Source of the DNA: Aquatica leii
Lineage: Eukaryota; Arthropoda; Insecta; Coleoptera; Lampyridae
DNA: 64,000 bases
NCBI GenBank assembly: GCA_035610365.1
Contig: CM069435.1
Span: 15,861,123-15,925,122, forward strand
Direction of reading: 5' to 3'
The notes beneath the pieces are model-generated. The model was not told where the DNA came from. It made no database searches and saw only the letters and a list, made by a program, of their open reading frames with translations. Shown here in pieces: positions 33,430 to 44,689 of this stretch. The translations under genes were made by a program, and so were the position numbers. How positions within the stretch are numbered: position 1 is the first letter of the stretch; the number at the start of each line of letters is the position of its first letter.

Positions 33430-35215
33430 TGCACCTATTATAGACGATTTGTACCCGAATTTGCTAATATTGCGAAACCTTTGACGAAATTGACGGAAGA
33501 AGGAGCAGAATTTAGATGGAATGAAGACTGCGAAAATTCTTTTCAACAACTAAAACAAGCCCTAGTCACTTCACCGATTCTGAGTTATCCAAGAGAAGAT
33601 GGAAAATTTGTTTTGGATACCGACGCAAGCAATCTGACCATAGGCGCGGTCTTTTTGCAGGTTCAGGATGGACAAGAACAAGTTATTTCGTATTTTAGCA
33701 AAGTTTTTTCGAGGCGATAAACGAATTATTGTGTGACTAGGAGGAAGCTGTTAGCAGTCGTCAAGTCTATCAAACATTTCTACAAATATTTGTATGGATG
33801 AAATTTTTTACTGAGATCACACCACGCCGCTTTAAAATGGCTATTGCAGTTCCGTAACCCAGAAGGACAAGTGGCAAGATGGATCGAAAGATTGCAAGAG
33901 TATGACTATGACACAGAACACTGTGCCGGAAGCAGTCACCGGAACGCTGATGCTTTGTGCAGAAGACAATGTCCGGCGGACTGCAGCCATTGCTCGCGAC
34001 TGGAAGAATAAGCTGAATGCCTCCGGAGAACTGCTATGGTTGATGATGAGTGGGAACCTGAGCAGTTACGTCGCGAACAAGAAAACGATCCTGAAATAAG
34101 ACTACTCCTGGACTGGAAAGAAACCGGCCGACGACCATTCTGGGAAGAAGAGAGTGCTTTGGGCAGAAACGTCAAAGCGTACTGGGTGTAGTGAGATTCC
34201 TTGATAGTAGGAGACGGTCTTCTTAAACGATCCCTAGAAAGTGTCGAGGGCACGCAAAACAGACTACAGTTGGTAGTGCCGAAAGCAGGGTGTCAGAAGT
34301 GTTGAAGCATCTCCACGATGGGAAATCAGGAGGACACTTTGGATTAAGAAGACATTAGGTAAAGTGCGAGAACGATTCTACTGAATAAACTGCAAAGAGG
34401 ACGTCATGAAATGGTGCCGTAATTGCACGGCCTGTGCATCAGGAAATGGTCCAGTGAGAAAGCCCATGAAGCAATACAACGTAGGAAGCCTTTTGGAAAG
34501 AGTAGCGATTGGCATCGCAGGGCCGTTCCCAGTATCCGATTCGGGAAATAAATACATCTTGGTGGCGATGGATTATTTCACGAAATGGACCGAGGCTTAC
34601 GCCATACCCAATCAAGAAGCAGCTAAAGTCGCAGACGCATTAGTAAAAGAGTTTGTCTGCCGGTTTGGAGTTCCGTTGGAATTACACTCTGATCAAGGCC
34701 GCCACTTTGAGTCTGGGCTGTTTCAAGAAGTTTGCCGACTGTTGGGAATTAAGAAAACTAGGACGACGCCTCTCCATCCTTTACTTGATGGCATGGTTAA
34801 GCAGATGAATCGAACAATGGGCAAGTACTTAGCTAAGGTAGTGTCCAAACATCAAAGAGACTGGGATCAGTACTTGCACCTTTTCTTAATGGCATACCGA
34901 TCATCCGTTTACGAAAGCACATGCCAAACACCATCCTGTGTGTTGCTCGGTCGCGAAATACGATTGCCATGCGACCTCCAATTTGGACGAAGACCGAAAG
35001 AAAAAATTGCTAGAGAAGATTACGTCAGCAAGCTGACCAAGAGGCTAGACGAAGTACATGAAGAGGTCCGTAAAATCACACACTGCGCCAGCGACAGGAT
35101 GAAGACTAGATATGACGGCAAGACACAAAATGGTGGGTTTCAACCTGGCGATATGGTCTGGTTGTATAATCCTCAAAGAAGACGTGGTTTGTCGCCGAAG
35201 CTGCAAAGGCAATAG
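33430..35215 (+). pseudogene. Gypsy family A RNase H and integrase parts
   Basis: RNase H begins YYRRFVPEFANIAKPLTKL and includes FVLDTDASNLTIGAVFLQ. Integrase includes YILVAMDYFTKWTEAYAIPN, then VPLELHSDQGRHFES, and a C-terminal stretch FQPGDMVWLYNPQRRRG. The D,D part is recognisable. Part of a broken fossil. Confidence 0.85.
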
Positions 35216-35431
35216 ATGAGCCCTTATGAAGTCATGCAGCGTATTAATGACGTCATATATCGCATCCGAAAACCGCCCAGAAGCAAGCCAAAAGTGGTCC
35301 ACGTCGATCGTCTAGCCCCGTTTGCTGGCTACAACCACAATACGCAAGTTCAGGTCCAAACCAGCGTAATAAGTAGCAGAACCCAATCGAAGAAATGGAG
35401 TTCGAGAAGTTTATGAACTTATACGGAGGTT

Positions 35432-36172
35432 TTGGAAAAGCAAGGTTTGGAGTTATCACCGATAACAAGACCTGTTCCAGACACAAAAAGATTACGCCAT
35501 ACACATTGCGTGAGCGAGCATCTTGACATGTCCAGAGGAGTTGCAGTCGTGTTTAAAAAGAAGTTTGGGCAGCTAGAAGAATTACGAAGACAGCAACCGG
35601 CAATCGGAAAACTTTTAGGACTACGTGGTGAAGGACGCTTCGTTTTCTATCTGGTCACCAAGAAATACTCATGTATCAAGCTGTTATACAAAGATCTATG
35701 GCGAACATTATGGAGCCTTAAGAGAGAAAAAATAGAGTTCCATCATGTTAAGAAATTGGCAGTACCCAAGCTTGGTTGTGGCTTAGATCAACTGAATTGG
35801 AGGACAGTTAGAAACATGTTGGAGGTCGTCTTCCGAGGAACAGGCGTTCAAGTGTTGGTCTGTAGTTACCAACCAAGAAGAAAATCAGGCCAGGAAAAGT
35901 CCATTGACTGTTACTTTTATGGTCAAGGGAGTTGCCGAAATGGAAAAAGCTGCCGCTATCGCCACGATCCTTTTTACCGGTGTCGCATCCAGTCTTCTGT
36001 TCTGGGACAGAACAGTCCTAAGAAGAGGGCAGTGAAACGTTCGAGAAGTTATTCGCAAATTCGAGATCCTTCTCGAGGTTGTTATCCATCTTATAGAACG
36101 TATATCAAAAGATATGGAACACTCAAGAATGATTTTCAAAATGTGTATATATACCGACGAAACAAATCGTAG
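35432..36172 (+). pseudogene. Macro domain (TARG1/OARD1-like) plus CCCH finger in Gypsy family A
   Basis: A 246-residue frame between integrase and the 3' LTR, the position env has in some Gypsy elements. Residues about 23-145 follow the words of TARG1/OARD1-type macro domains in order: HCVSEHLDMSRGVAVVFKKK, FGQLEELRRQQ, FVFYLVTKKYS, AVPKLGCGLDQLNW and MLEVVFRGTGVQV. In human TARG1 a lysine and an aspartate catalyse removal of ADP-ribose from acidic residues; K77 or K78 in VTKK and D119 in GCGLD appear to match them. Residues 160-178 form CYFYGQGSC-x5-C-x3-H, a CCCH finger of the RNA-binding type. The domain calls are from pattern recognition; function in the element is inferred. Part of a fossil. 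Confidence 0.8.
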
Positions 36173-36473
36173 GTCAGTTATTGCCGTAATGCAAATACAG
36201 CAGTGTTAAGAAGATTATTCGAGTCTAAATAAATAAGTCGTTAGCGCGTGTGTGCACATAAATATACGGAGAATAATCTTGTACGTAATTTTTGTGTAAA
36301 CAAGTGTGTGAAGCTAACCGCGGACTTTATCTTATCTTCCTGTAAGTGATATAAATTAGTGTAAGTGTTTTCATTAAATATTCTTAGATTAAATGAATTC
36401 GGTTAGTTATAAACGTGTATATATTTGTACTATAAGTAAAAATAAATTAGTTTTAATAATAAAATTCGTTACA
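36033..36473 (+). repeat. Gypsy family A copy 2, 3' LTR
   Basis: 441 bp, starting TGAAACGTTCGAGAAG and ending TTCGTTACA. The end of the macro-CCCH reading frame overlaps its first 140 bp, as coding ends of LTR elements sometimes do. Confidence 0.85.
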
Positions 36474-36740
36474 ATGCATATATCCTCCTCTAATAAACAT
36501 CAACACCAAGAGAGTTTTTTAAACGTTAAAACATTTTGTATCTACAATATTTAAATAAGGTGGATGTTCGCAGAAGAAAAATTTGCCATAAAATTAAGTA
36601 TAACACATCCGTATTATCTGCTTTACTCTTTGCGGTAAAAAGATTTACTAGAAAAGTTGTAATTTGACTCTCAACACAACAGTAAGTGGAAACCCTAGTT
36701 TGAAATGTGCCAAATTGGAATTTAAATTGTTACAATTTTA
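36474..36740 (+). other. Short intron spacer between Gypsy copies 2 and 3
   Basis: About 270 bp of AT-rich intron sequence without recognisable content. Confidence 0.5.
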
Positions 36741-37664
36741 TGCAGATAACTCGTTCGCAAGCGATAAACATGAAGGCCCTAATTCCTGGTCATCTCCAAG
36801 AAAATTATAAATTGTTAATCTCACGTCTAGAAATAAGATATGGTTCAGAAAGCTGTGAAGAAGCTGACATAGCCAGACTAACACTGTTTGCGTATTCTAC
36901 GGTGCCAATTATCTGTACAGATTTTTATAGATGGACTTCAAGACAACGAACCGTAGTTGACTCTATCTAAAACGTTGGATGACGCTTAAGCGCTTGTCTT
37001 AGAGAGAAACAGCAAAACAAGCATCGCACCGAGACAGTCATCAACTCTGCGTGCTGGAAAAGAACCTGTGCAAATACAAGAAACTAATGCTTCGAGAAAG
37101 AGGAGTGACAAATTCGAACTGCAGTAAAATAGACCACGTACGACGACACCATACTAAGCCTAAGAAAAATACAAGAAACGATTCGGCCAAAACCATTCTA
37201 ATTCTATCGTCTATGAAACAATTGTACAACATTGAAGAAAAAATCATTAAACAAAGTGCTCAGTTACTGGTCGACACAGAAACGACGAAAACGATCATAT
37301 TTTTAGAAAATAAAAAAAACAGTACCAGTAACACCGCGACTTCGAATAGCTACTGACAAAAAATACCTATTCACAGACAAGTAAAAGTAACCATTGGTTT
37401 GAAAAATCCATCAGGTACTGCTAGCCGACATCACAGAAGAATTTGCCCTGGGAATGGACGTTATAAAGTATGGGTTCCATATGGATATGAAAAGTGACGT
37501 CCTTAGGATTGCCAGTAAAAAAAATTTTTTTTATTCGTTAGAAAAAACAACTGTGCTCTTATTAAGTGAAGACTTAAGATTCTACTTAGAAGGACTAAGT
37601 GTGAAAATCTGCGGGACCGTTTCATTTCCGCGAACGAATGGAAGGCGACTTAGTTGAAAAGGGC

Positions 37665-38330
37665 GGTGTGAGGATTCAGACGGCTGTTTGTCCTGGATCG
37701 TGGGACATGTTGATCCAGTCTAAGATATTTAGTTTTAAAGAATGGGCGTTACGCCCCTTATGAGAAGTATCCCACAGCGGCTACTTTTGTCCGTAGGGTT
37801 TTGGAATTCAAGTACCCCGAACTTTTGTTAGACGACAAACTGAGTTTTGCAAAACATTGCGCTTTCGTAGTTGACAAGTGCAAGAGCGTCTTCGAAATTT
37901 ACTGCACCACAGTTTTTCGGCTGGCTGACTGGCACGTGCAATTTCCTTGACCAGCGCGTTTTAATAAATGATGTTCCGTCTTTTTCAGCGGCCAAGCGTC
38001 ACTTAAAGGTTTTGATCTTGGGTGAATGGCAGCGGCTGTAGGACACTTTCCATAAAGGGCATAATGCTTATTCATTTATCCCGGATATCTTTACCTGGGT
38101 CAGAATGTTCCACGTACATGGACGAAAGGCTGTCCAGGTTCTTTCTTCACACGACGGATTCGTTGTCATCTAAAACACATTAGCGTTCTGGATGCCGACA
38201 GCGGTCCGTCGTGTGGTGTTTTTGACACTCTGGCACATCGAATTCTCGTTGTCGGGAACGTAAGAATGCCAGTTTCCTGACAATGTGTGTATGTCGTAGC
38301 TTATGGTACGAGATGTCTAATGATTACCTA
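37665..38330 (+). mobile_element. Jockey-like LINE 3' fragment inside Gypsy copy 3
   Basis: It matches the LINE at 58440-59050: shared stretches include TTTTCAGCGGCCAAGCGT and ATCCCGGATATC, and both end with the TCTTCACA...GGATT region. Coding words such as AAKRHLKVLILGEWQRL mark the C-terminal part of a Jockey-type ORF2. It separates two family A pieces that are neighbours in copy 2. 5' truncated. Confidence 0.75.
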
Positions 38331-39439
38331 TGTAAATTCCAGTTACTGCAAAAATACTTATAGAACTAGTGTCTTTGTCAACCACATAGGAACACTGTTT
38401 AACAAAACTCAGGTTATCGTCGAGCAAAAGTCCAATGTGTTTGAACCCAAAAACCTTTCGGCATGACTAGCAGAACACTGTTAGCAATCGTCAAGAACAT
38501 AGAACACCTTTATAAATATTTCTATTAACGCAAAGGAAGAACCACGCTGCGTTGAATTGGTTTCGTTTCGTAATCTGGAAAGACAAGTGGCAAGATGGAT
38601 CAAAAAAGTATGACTATGACAGAACATTGTGCAGACTGCAACCATTGTTGACGACTAGAAGAAATGGTTGAGTGTCTCCGAAGAATTGCTATGGTTGATC
38701 TCGAAATAAGTCTGCTTCTGAATTGGAAATCAAACGGCCGACGACCAACCTGAAAAAAGTGACTGGTTTAGGCAGAAACATTAAAGCGCATTGAGCACAG
38801 TGAGACTCCTTGAAACTGGAAGACGGTCTTCTTAAGCGATCCCTAGACAGTGTAAACTCACGAAGAACAGACTACAGTTGATAGTACCAAAGAGCCGACT
38901 GTCAGATATGTTGCGCATTTCAAAGACACTTTGGAGTGAAGAAGACATTAGAAAAAGGAAAAGAAATATTTTTTCGGTGAACTGCAAAAAGGACGTCATG
39001 AAATAATATCGGGCACTGTTTGCGAATCAGAGAATATAATATGTAATAGTATAACGTGGGAAACGCTGCCATTTAAGGAGAGTTCGGATTGACATCGTAG
39101 CGCGGTTCTCAAAATTAGATTTAAGAAATAGATACATCTTGGTGGCGATGGATTACTTCACTTCACAAAATAAGGAGGCGGCAGCAGTCGCAAACGGTTT
39201 GATAAAAGACTTTTTCTTCTAGTTTCCGGATAAATTGACTGCCAAGTGATCTCTAATTTAGACGAAGACCGGAGGAAAAAATTTCTGGAGAAGACTACGT
39301 CAGCAAGTTGATATAAACAGTATCCCGAAACTACTCTGACGCAAATCAATCAAAAGTGGTTCACATCAATTGTCTAGCCCAGTTTGTTGGCGAGAACACC
39401 GTTGAACTGGAGTAACGAGCAGAGCTGTAACTCAAGTCG

Positions 39440-39930
39440 GTAGAATAGACTTGAGAATGTACGGCGTTTCTAAAAAAACTAAGTTCGGAGTTACGACAAG
39501 ATCTGTTCCGAACACGAAGAGATTACGCCACTGAACACTGTGTGGGCAAAAACCTGCACATATCTAGAGAGATTGCGGTAGTATTTAAGAAGCAGTTTTG
39601 ACGGTTAGATAAACTACGAAAACAGCAACTGGAGATCGGCAAAATCTTAAAATTACGTGATAACCGATGTTTCATTTTCTATCTGGTCACCAAGAAGTAC
39701 CCACGCGTAAAGTCGTTATACAAAACTTTATGACGAGCATTATAGAATCTAAAATATGAAATGGAATACTCAAGCATGGTTGCGGCTGAACTGAAATGGC
39801 TTGGAGAATAGTTCAAAATATGTAAAAGGTCGTTTTTTAAAGAACAAGCATTCAACTTCTATACGCAAGAAAGTTGCCGAATTGGAGAAAGCTGTTGTTA
39901 TCGTCATGACCCATTCTATTGGTACGAGTT
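39440..39930 (+). pseudogene. Macro and CCCH part of Gypsy family A copy 3
   Basis: Nucleotide similarity to 35432-36000 is clear. Recognisable pieces include FYLVTKKYP-like coding sequence at about 39670-39705 and the CCCH finger stretch at about 39870-39915. It is heavily decayed, so only the presence of the part can be stated. Confidence 0.7.
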
Positions 39931-40330
39931 TAGTTTTTAGTTTTAAAAAAAAAGTGTCATAGCCTTGAGATCATTCAAGGCGATTACCGAAAGAGACAGA
40001 ATATTTTATTTCCAGATAAGCTAAGAATATGAAAGGTATTCGAAAGTTTAGTCAGAGTTTTAACAAGAATAAATAAACAAGTGCAAAGTTAGCGTCTAAC
40101 GCGTGTGCCAGTGTATATAAATAATGTAGATAAATAAAAGTGAATCTTATCCGCGGACGGCATACGGTTACAGTAATATATAAATAATAGTATTTATTTT
40201 TAAATTGCAAGTTTGTTATTTTGCTTAGCTTGTTGCATTGTGTTTTTAATTAGATTTATAATAATCAATAATCGTGTAAATAGTCGCAAATAAATTGAAG
40301 TTTAAATCAGTTACACTACACTATCTATCG

Positions 40331-40649
40331 AAAATTATTTTAAGCGAAAACTACTAAGGAGAAGTGTTAAAGTTATAAAACATTTTATTGTAGAAAGTTT
40401 CGATGAATGCAACAAAGATTCGACTTCAATTAAACACAAACTTATCTATTCGTAAGTCAAAAGTTTTAACAGTTTTGGTGATTTGTATAACCCTTTCCAG
40501 TTACGTTAAAGTCTTATTCAAGCCTCTAAAATTAATTCATTAGAAAGCTTACTTGGAAGTTTCTTAACAGAAATTACTTTTAAAACAATTTTTCTATTAA
40601 TTTGGCTGAACGTTTAAAAGCATATAAAAAATTTTAATTTGGTAATTTG
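40331..40649 (+). other. AT-rich intron spacer
   Basis: About 320 bp of AT-rich DNA between Gypsy copy 3 and the direct-repeat unit. No feature is recognised. Confidence 0.5.
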
Positions 40650-40664
40650 TCTTAAGTTTTTAAC

Positions 40665-40932
40665 GTTTAATAAAAATTTATGCGTTCGTAACGGTTAAAT
40701 TTAAAATGACAAACGTCTCAAGTAAAGTTTCCTTTAATTTCAAGCATAGACTTTTGTTGTCAATTTTTTGTAAGAGAAGGTAACAATGCTATGAAAAAAC
40801 TTACGTAACAATCAATCTTGAATATTATTACACTTGTCGCCGCTTAATACAATGACATTGGGACTTGGCGTTTTTGATAACAATAACCGAATGATAACAA
40901 AATCCGATATTAACAAAACAAATAAATGTTTT
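40665..40932 (+). repeat. Left direct repeat of the unclassified unit
   Basis: Shares TATGCGTTCGTAACGGTTAA, TTGTCAATTTTTTGTAAGAG and ACAATAACCGAATGATAACA with 43305-43576. A Penelope-derived fragment follows its inner end directly. Confidence 0.8.
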
Positions 40933-41105
40933 TTGTTTATGATTATAAGCGACTTTCGGCTTAGACCGCGTCGTAGTTAAACACCCAGACTTAGGCTTGG
41001 TCCTAGTCTCTACTTGAGAGCCAAAACAAGAAGTAGAGCTTGGCTTTTGCCGTATTGTCGTTCGTGAACCCAAACAAACTGACGTTTCGTCGATGGCGAT
41101 GAGCC
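40930..41105 (-). mobile_element. Penelope-derived short fragment, second copy
   Basis: About 165 bp, nearly identical to part of 16480-16660: shared words include GACTTTCGGCTTAGACCGCG, ACACCCAGACTTAGGCTTGG and AAACAAACTGACGTTTCG. The close match to a copy in another element suggests recent activity of this short family. Confidence 0.65.
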
Positions 41106-42959
41106 ATACCTCTGAAAACATAATTTGATAGCTTTAGTGATACGGTATTATTTTGCCTTATGATATTTTTTCGTATTTGTCATAATAAAAGAGAGGGGAG
41201 CCAATGCATTTTTGAATATTTACATTTTAATATTTCCTGAATCATTCAACTTATTTGAAAGAACATTTTATGGTCTTTTGACAGAAATTTTTTGTTGAAC
41301 GGTTAGTTTAAAATAAATAAACTAAGTTAGGTAACCATCCCTGAACAAAACTTCTAAGTACGCAAACTATACTAAAATATTTTTAGCAAAACAAACTCCC
41401 CCCGAGAAACATAAAAACCTAAGAAGTAGACACTAGCTAAAATAGAAAACATAAATTTAGGCATACGCCAAGGACAAAACCCTAAAACGCAAACAAGACA
41501 CAATAACAATAACCCAAGAAAAAACGTAAATGAAAGATAATTTTCCAGCTCACTAAGTATAACCAATCGAATGTGTCTAAAAGCCCCATGAAGCAGAATG
41601 ACACTTTCAACAACCAATAAAACTCCAACGAACAAAAAAGGATGTATCAGAAAAAAAGTACTCGTGGCACAATCGACAGAAGTCGAAACGCTAGCAAAAC
41701 ATACAAAGTTAACGCAGTCCCGTAGACATTACCAAACCAAAATCTAGAGCAAACTAAGAGAAAAAGAAGAGGTATAAGAAAGAGAGAAGTAAAAGAACAA
41801 CATCCTAAAATCTCATAAAACTTTACAGATAGGTACATATCCAACTTTAAATATAATCCAGAAAACTAATGAAACGCAAGAAATGAAAAAAAAAACCAAG
41901 TAACACTACCTAGCAGCTTTTGAATGGTTATATGCGGATTTAGAAAGAGAATTAAGAGTCAAAAAGAGAAACTAAGATAGTTGTGTCAAAAAGTCGTCAA
42001 CAGACGATATGAGATTTTTGCACCAAAAATCAAACAAGCCTTAAACATCTAAGAAAAGAAAAACGAATCAATGTTAACTAAAAAGGTTCTGATTCGAATT
42101 ACCTAAAAGGCAGAGAAGCCAATCAGCAATTCAAAAGTCATAAAAGCTAAACATCACATGAGTCACTAAGCAGAGTAGAATCTCATCTGCATAACACAAA
42201 ACAAAACCGAAAGAAAGAAAAGAAGTTAGAAGAAAAGAAAGGATAAACATATCTTGCTAGTTTTTGTTCGTCATAATGGAATATCACCTAGAACCTAAAA
42301 GCCGAAAAAAATCAACTAAGCTCAATTAAGCAAAGTAAGTAACTGCGAAAAAAAAGAAAGTGTTAAGAAAACTAACCAAGACAGAAAAAAGGGCGAACCT
42401 TCAGGAACAAAAGAGAAAAAAAATAAAGCGTAGAAAAGATAACATAGAAAGAGAAGAGACGGACGGAGAAAAGCAAGATAGGATGTAGATGTTTGATTCT
42501 TTCTTTTCTTCGTAGAAGAAACAAAAGGGGTGACCAACCTTACGTGTTCAACCAACCGCCCAAACGACAAACCGCAGAAGAGCAAAAAGAGAGACCACAT
42601 TATGGTTTCTTTACAACCGTCCTAAATATATTTAAAAAAAGAAATAGTAGAGTTAGCCTTGAGTAAATGTATACCAAAACTTAACCAAAAAAAAAAGAAT
42701 ATTCGTGACAGCTAAACCAAACTATAATCAACCCGATGCCGACGACGTATTCAAAGACTCGAACCGACAAAACCAAAAGACAAGAACAGCAAAGGTCAAA
42801 AGCCAAAAGTCAAAAAGTGCACTAGCACTTAAGACGCTTGCGACGCCGAAGAAGAAATAACGTCTTGGCAACACTACGATGACCAGAAGTAGAATGAACG
42901 TGATGGTCGTGAATAATAAGTTTACGTTGGTCGTTCGAAACTACTAGCTTTCACAAATG

Positions 42960-43227
42960 CTTATTGTCAGGAAAAACTCATACTCGTTTGCGTTGACCAA
43001 CGAGAAAATCGACAAGCTAACTGATTATACTATTGATTTTTAGTATAGCCGGTAATCTGCGAACACGAAAACAAACCAGTCGGCATACTAGAAAAAGAGG
43101 AACCAAACGTAAAGGTTTAGCACCTTCAGAGCTACAACGAACACAAGCTCTAGAATTAGAAGTGGATACAAAAGAAGAAAGTAAAGCAACATCAAGAGAA
43201 CATGGAACCAGATTAGACAACGACTGA
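42960..43227 (+). CDS. Unrecognised short frame inside the direct-repeat unit
   Basis: A 64-residue frame (43033-43227) reads SIAGNLRTRKQTSRHTRKRG, then SELQRTQALELEVDTKEES. It is basic, then acidic, and unlike the low-complexity sequence before it. No family is recognised. It could be the remains of a gag-like protein or chance. Low confidence that it is a gene. Confidence 0.2.
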
Positions 43228-43304
43228 CGATCATAACGTTCACTTGCGTTAACCTTGTTAATGTCTCAAAAGAAGTAGTTTCAGATAGAGCAGGTAGTTT
43301 AGCG

Positions 43305-43576
43305 TTTAATAAAAATGTATGCGTTCGTAACGGTTAAATTTAAACTTCTGAAGTCAAGCTTCGTTTAATTTCAAGCGTAGGCTTTCGTTGTCAATTTTTT
43401 GTAAGAGAAGAAAAATCATGATCAAATGCTACGAAAAAATTTACGTTACAATCAATATTGAATATTATCACAGTTGACGCCGCTTAATAGAATCACATTG
43501 GGACTTGGGGGTTTTGATAACAATAACCGAATGATAACAAAATCCGATAGTCACAAAACAAATAAATGTTTTTTTG
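43305..43576 (+). repeat. Right direct repeat of the unclassified unit
   Basis: The partner of 40665-40932, offset about 2.64 kb, in the same orientation. It carries a few short insertions relative to the left copy. Confidence 0.8.
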
Positions 43577-43769
43577 TTAGAAAGCAGTAAATACATACAG
43601 CGTGTATCTGATTATCAACTTAGAACGTGAAATTATAGCATCAATACAATCAAAAAATGTTCAAACACGAGAGCATAATTAAAACTCCTCCATGACTATA
43701 AGTTTATTAGTAATAAATATATGGTTTATAAATACATGTGAAATCATAGTATAAACTCTTTGCGCACCT

Positions 43770-44330
43770 TTCTGCATAGTCGCCATTGGCAGTAATATTT
43801 TTTCCCCAACGTACTACGAGCTTTGCAAATCCGTCACAAAAAAAGAGAAGAGACTTTCTACGGCACCATTTCCGCACCTCCGTTATTACGTCTGCATTCG
43901 AAGAGAACCGCTTGCCCTTGATATGTTCCTTAAGCTTCGGAAAGAGAAAAAAGTCACAAAACGCAATATCTGGGTTATAAGGTGGATGAGGTAAAACGTC
44001 ATAAAAAACCCAAGCTTCCCCAGTGCTAGGCGAGTTTTTGACTTGTGTGGGACCAAACGTTGTGATGATGCAGAATCGGCACTTTGTTGGGACAAAACTT
44101 AATTACTTATTCGTCGCTTTAGATGACAGTACAGTCACGTTCCAAAGATTCCATGTGAATGATGCCATCGCAATCCCAGAACACGGTAATCATGATTTTC
44201 CGGCAGAAGTGCTATGAATTTTTTTGATTGTGACGAACCTTTATGTCTGCATTCTAAAAAATGACGTTTCATTTCATTGTCAAAATGATGCACCGACGAC
44301 TCGTCACCAATCATCAAAAAGGTTAAACAG
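43770..44330 (-). pseudogene. mariner transposase C-terminal relic
   Basis: The minus strand reads GDESSVHHFDNEMKRHF (the GDETWVHHF box), then, in another frame, PHPPYNPDIAFCDFFLFPKL and RFSSNADVITEVRKW, the familiar C-terminal half of mariner (DD34D) transposases. The catalytic D of the FFLFPKL block is kept. Frames shift at least twice. The N-terminal DNA-binding part is absent. Confidence 0.8.
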
Positions 44331-44689
44331 AACGGTACTATTTTCCAAATATGCGATTAGTTAATGGCAGATCCAATACAAATCCTAAAAATGCGCCAAG
44401 CTTCCCGAAGTCAATTAATGTATCTCAACAAGTGTGCCCTCCAATTCGTCGTAATGCTGTTGACAGTAACTGAAATTTAAACGATGGTTTTAATACCCCT
44501 CATCTAACATAAGTGATGAGTATAGTTTTTATATTCCGTGCATGCCTTAATAGTTCGTCATATGAAACACCAACAGCAGCGTGGATTATCTAAGATACTT
44601 AAGATGTAGAAACCGGTGAGCATGACGTTAACATGCGTGTAATTTTCTTAACGTTCAAAAAGGAAATATTCTTAATGACCTCCGGTGCG

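Larger units (their letters stand above)
30901..36473 (+). mobile_element. Ty3/Gypsy family A, copy 2 (broken fossil) with macro-domain ORF
   Basis: The most complete copy of the family, 5.57 kb, in the phosphatase intron and in the same orientation as the gene. The 5' LTR is 30901-31319 and the 3' LTR 36033-36473; both start TGAAACGTTCGAGAAG and end in CA. Flanks ATAC and ATGC may be a degraded 4 bp target duplication. Parts in order: gag (about 31540-32275), protease (about 32395), part of RT, RNase H (about 33430-33720), integrase (34200-35215), then a separate reading frame with a macro domain and CCCH finger (35432-36172). It is broken by several changes. The LTRs differ by about a tenth where they align best and more elsewhere, so the insertion is old. 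Confidence 0.9.
36741..40330 (+). mobile_element. Ty3/Gypsy family A, copy 3 (strongly decayed fossil)
   Basis: A highly decayed copy, with pieces matching copy 2 in the same order: gag (about 36770-37140), protease (about 37260-37660), RNase H and integrase pieces (38455-39340), the macro-CCCH part (about 39440-39930) and a divergent LTR end (about 40000-40330, with TAACGCGTGT and CCGCGGAC). A LINE fragment (37665-38330) lies inside. Very many breaks; the oldest-looking copy of the family in the window. Confidence 0.8.
40655..43578 (+). mobile_element. Unclassified unit bounded by about 270 bp direct repeats
   Basis: Sequence from CGTTTAATAAAAAT to AAATAAATGTTTTTTGTT occurs at 40665-40932 and again at 43305-43576 in the same orientation, about 85-90 percent alike by eye. 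The 2.3 kb between has no retroviral domain. It is strikingly A-rich and T-poor on the plus strand (41380-42830), giving only low-complexity frames. The layout resembles a large non-coding LTR derivative, but the repeat ends lack the usual TG...CA and no target duplication was found. Confidence 0.5.

Noticed and set aside
41372-42600. Minus-strand hydrophobic frames in the direct-repeat unit
   Set aside because: They come from the strand-biased A-rich composition; no domain or consistent frame is seen.
44330-44680. Possible further transposase frame between the two mariner-type relics
   Set aside because: Fragments such as TLIDFGKLGAFLGFVLDLPL look coding-like but could not be assigned to a family and are interrupted; left unannotated.
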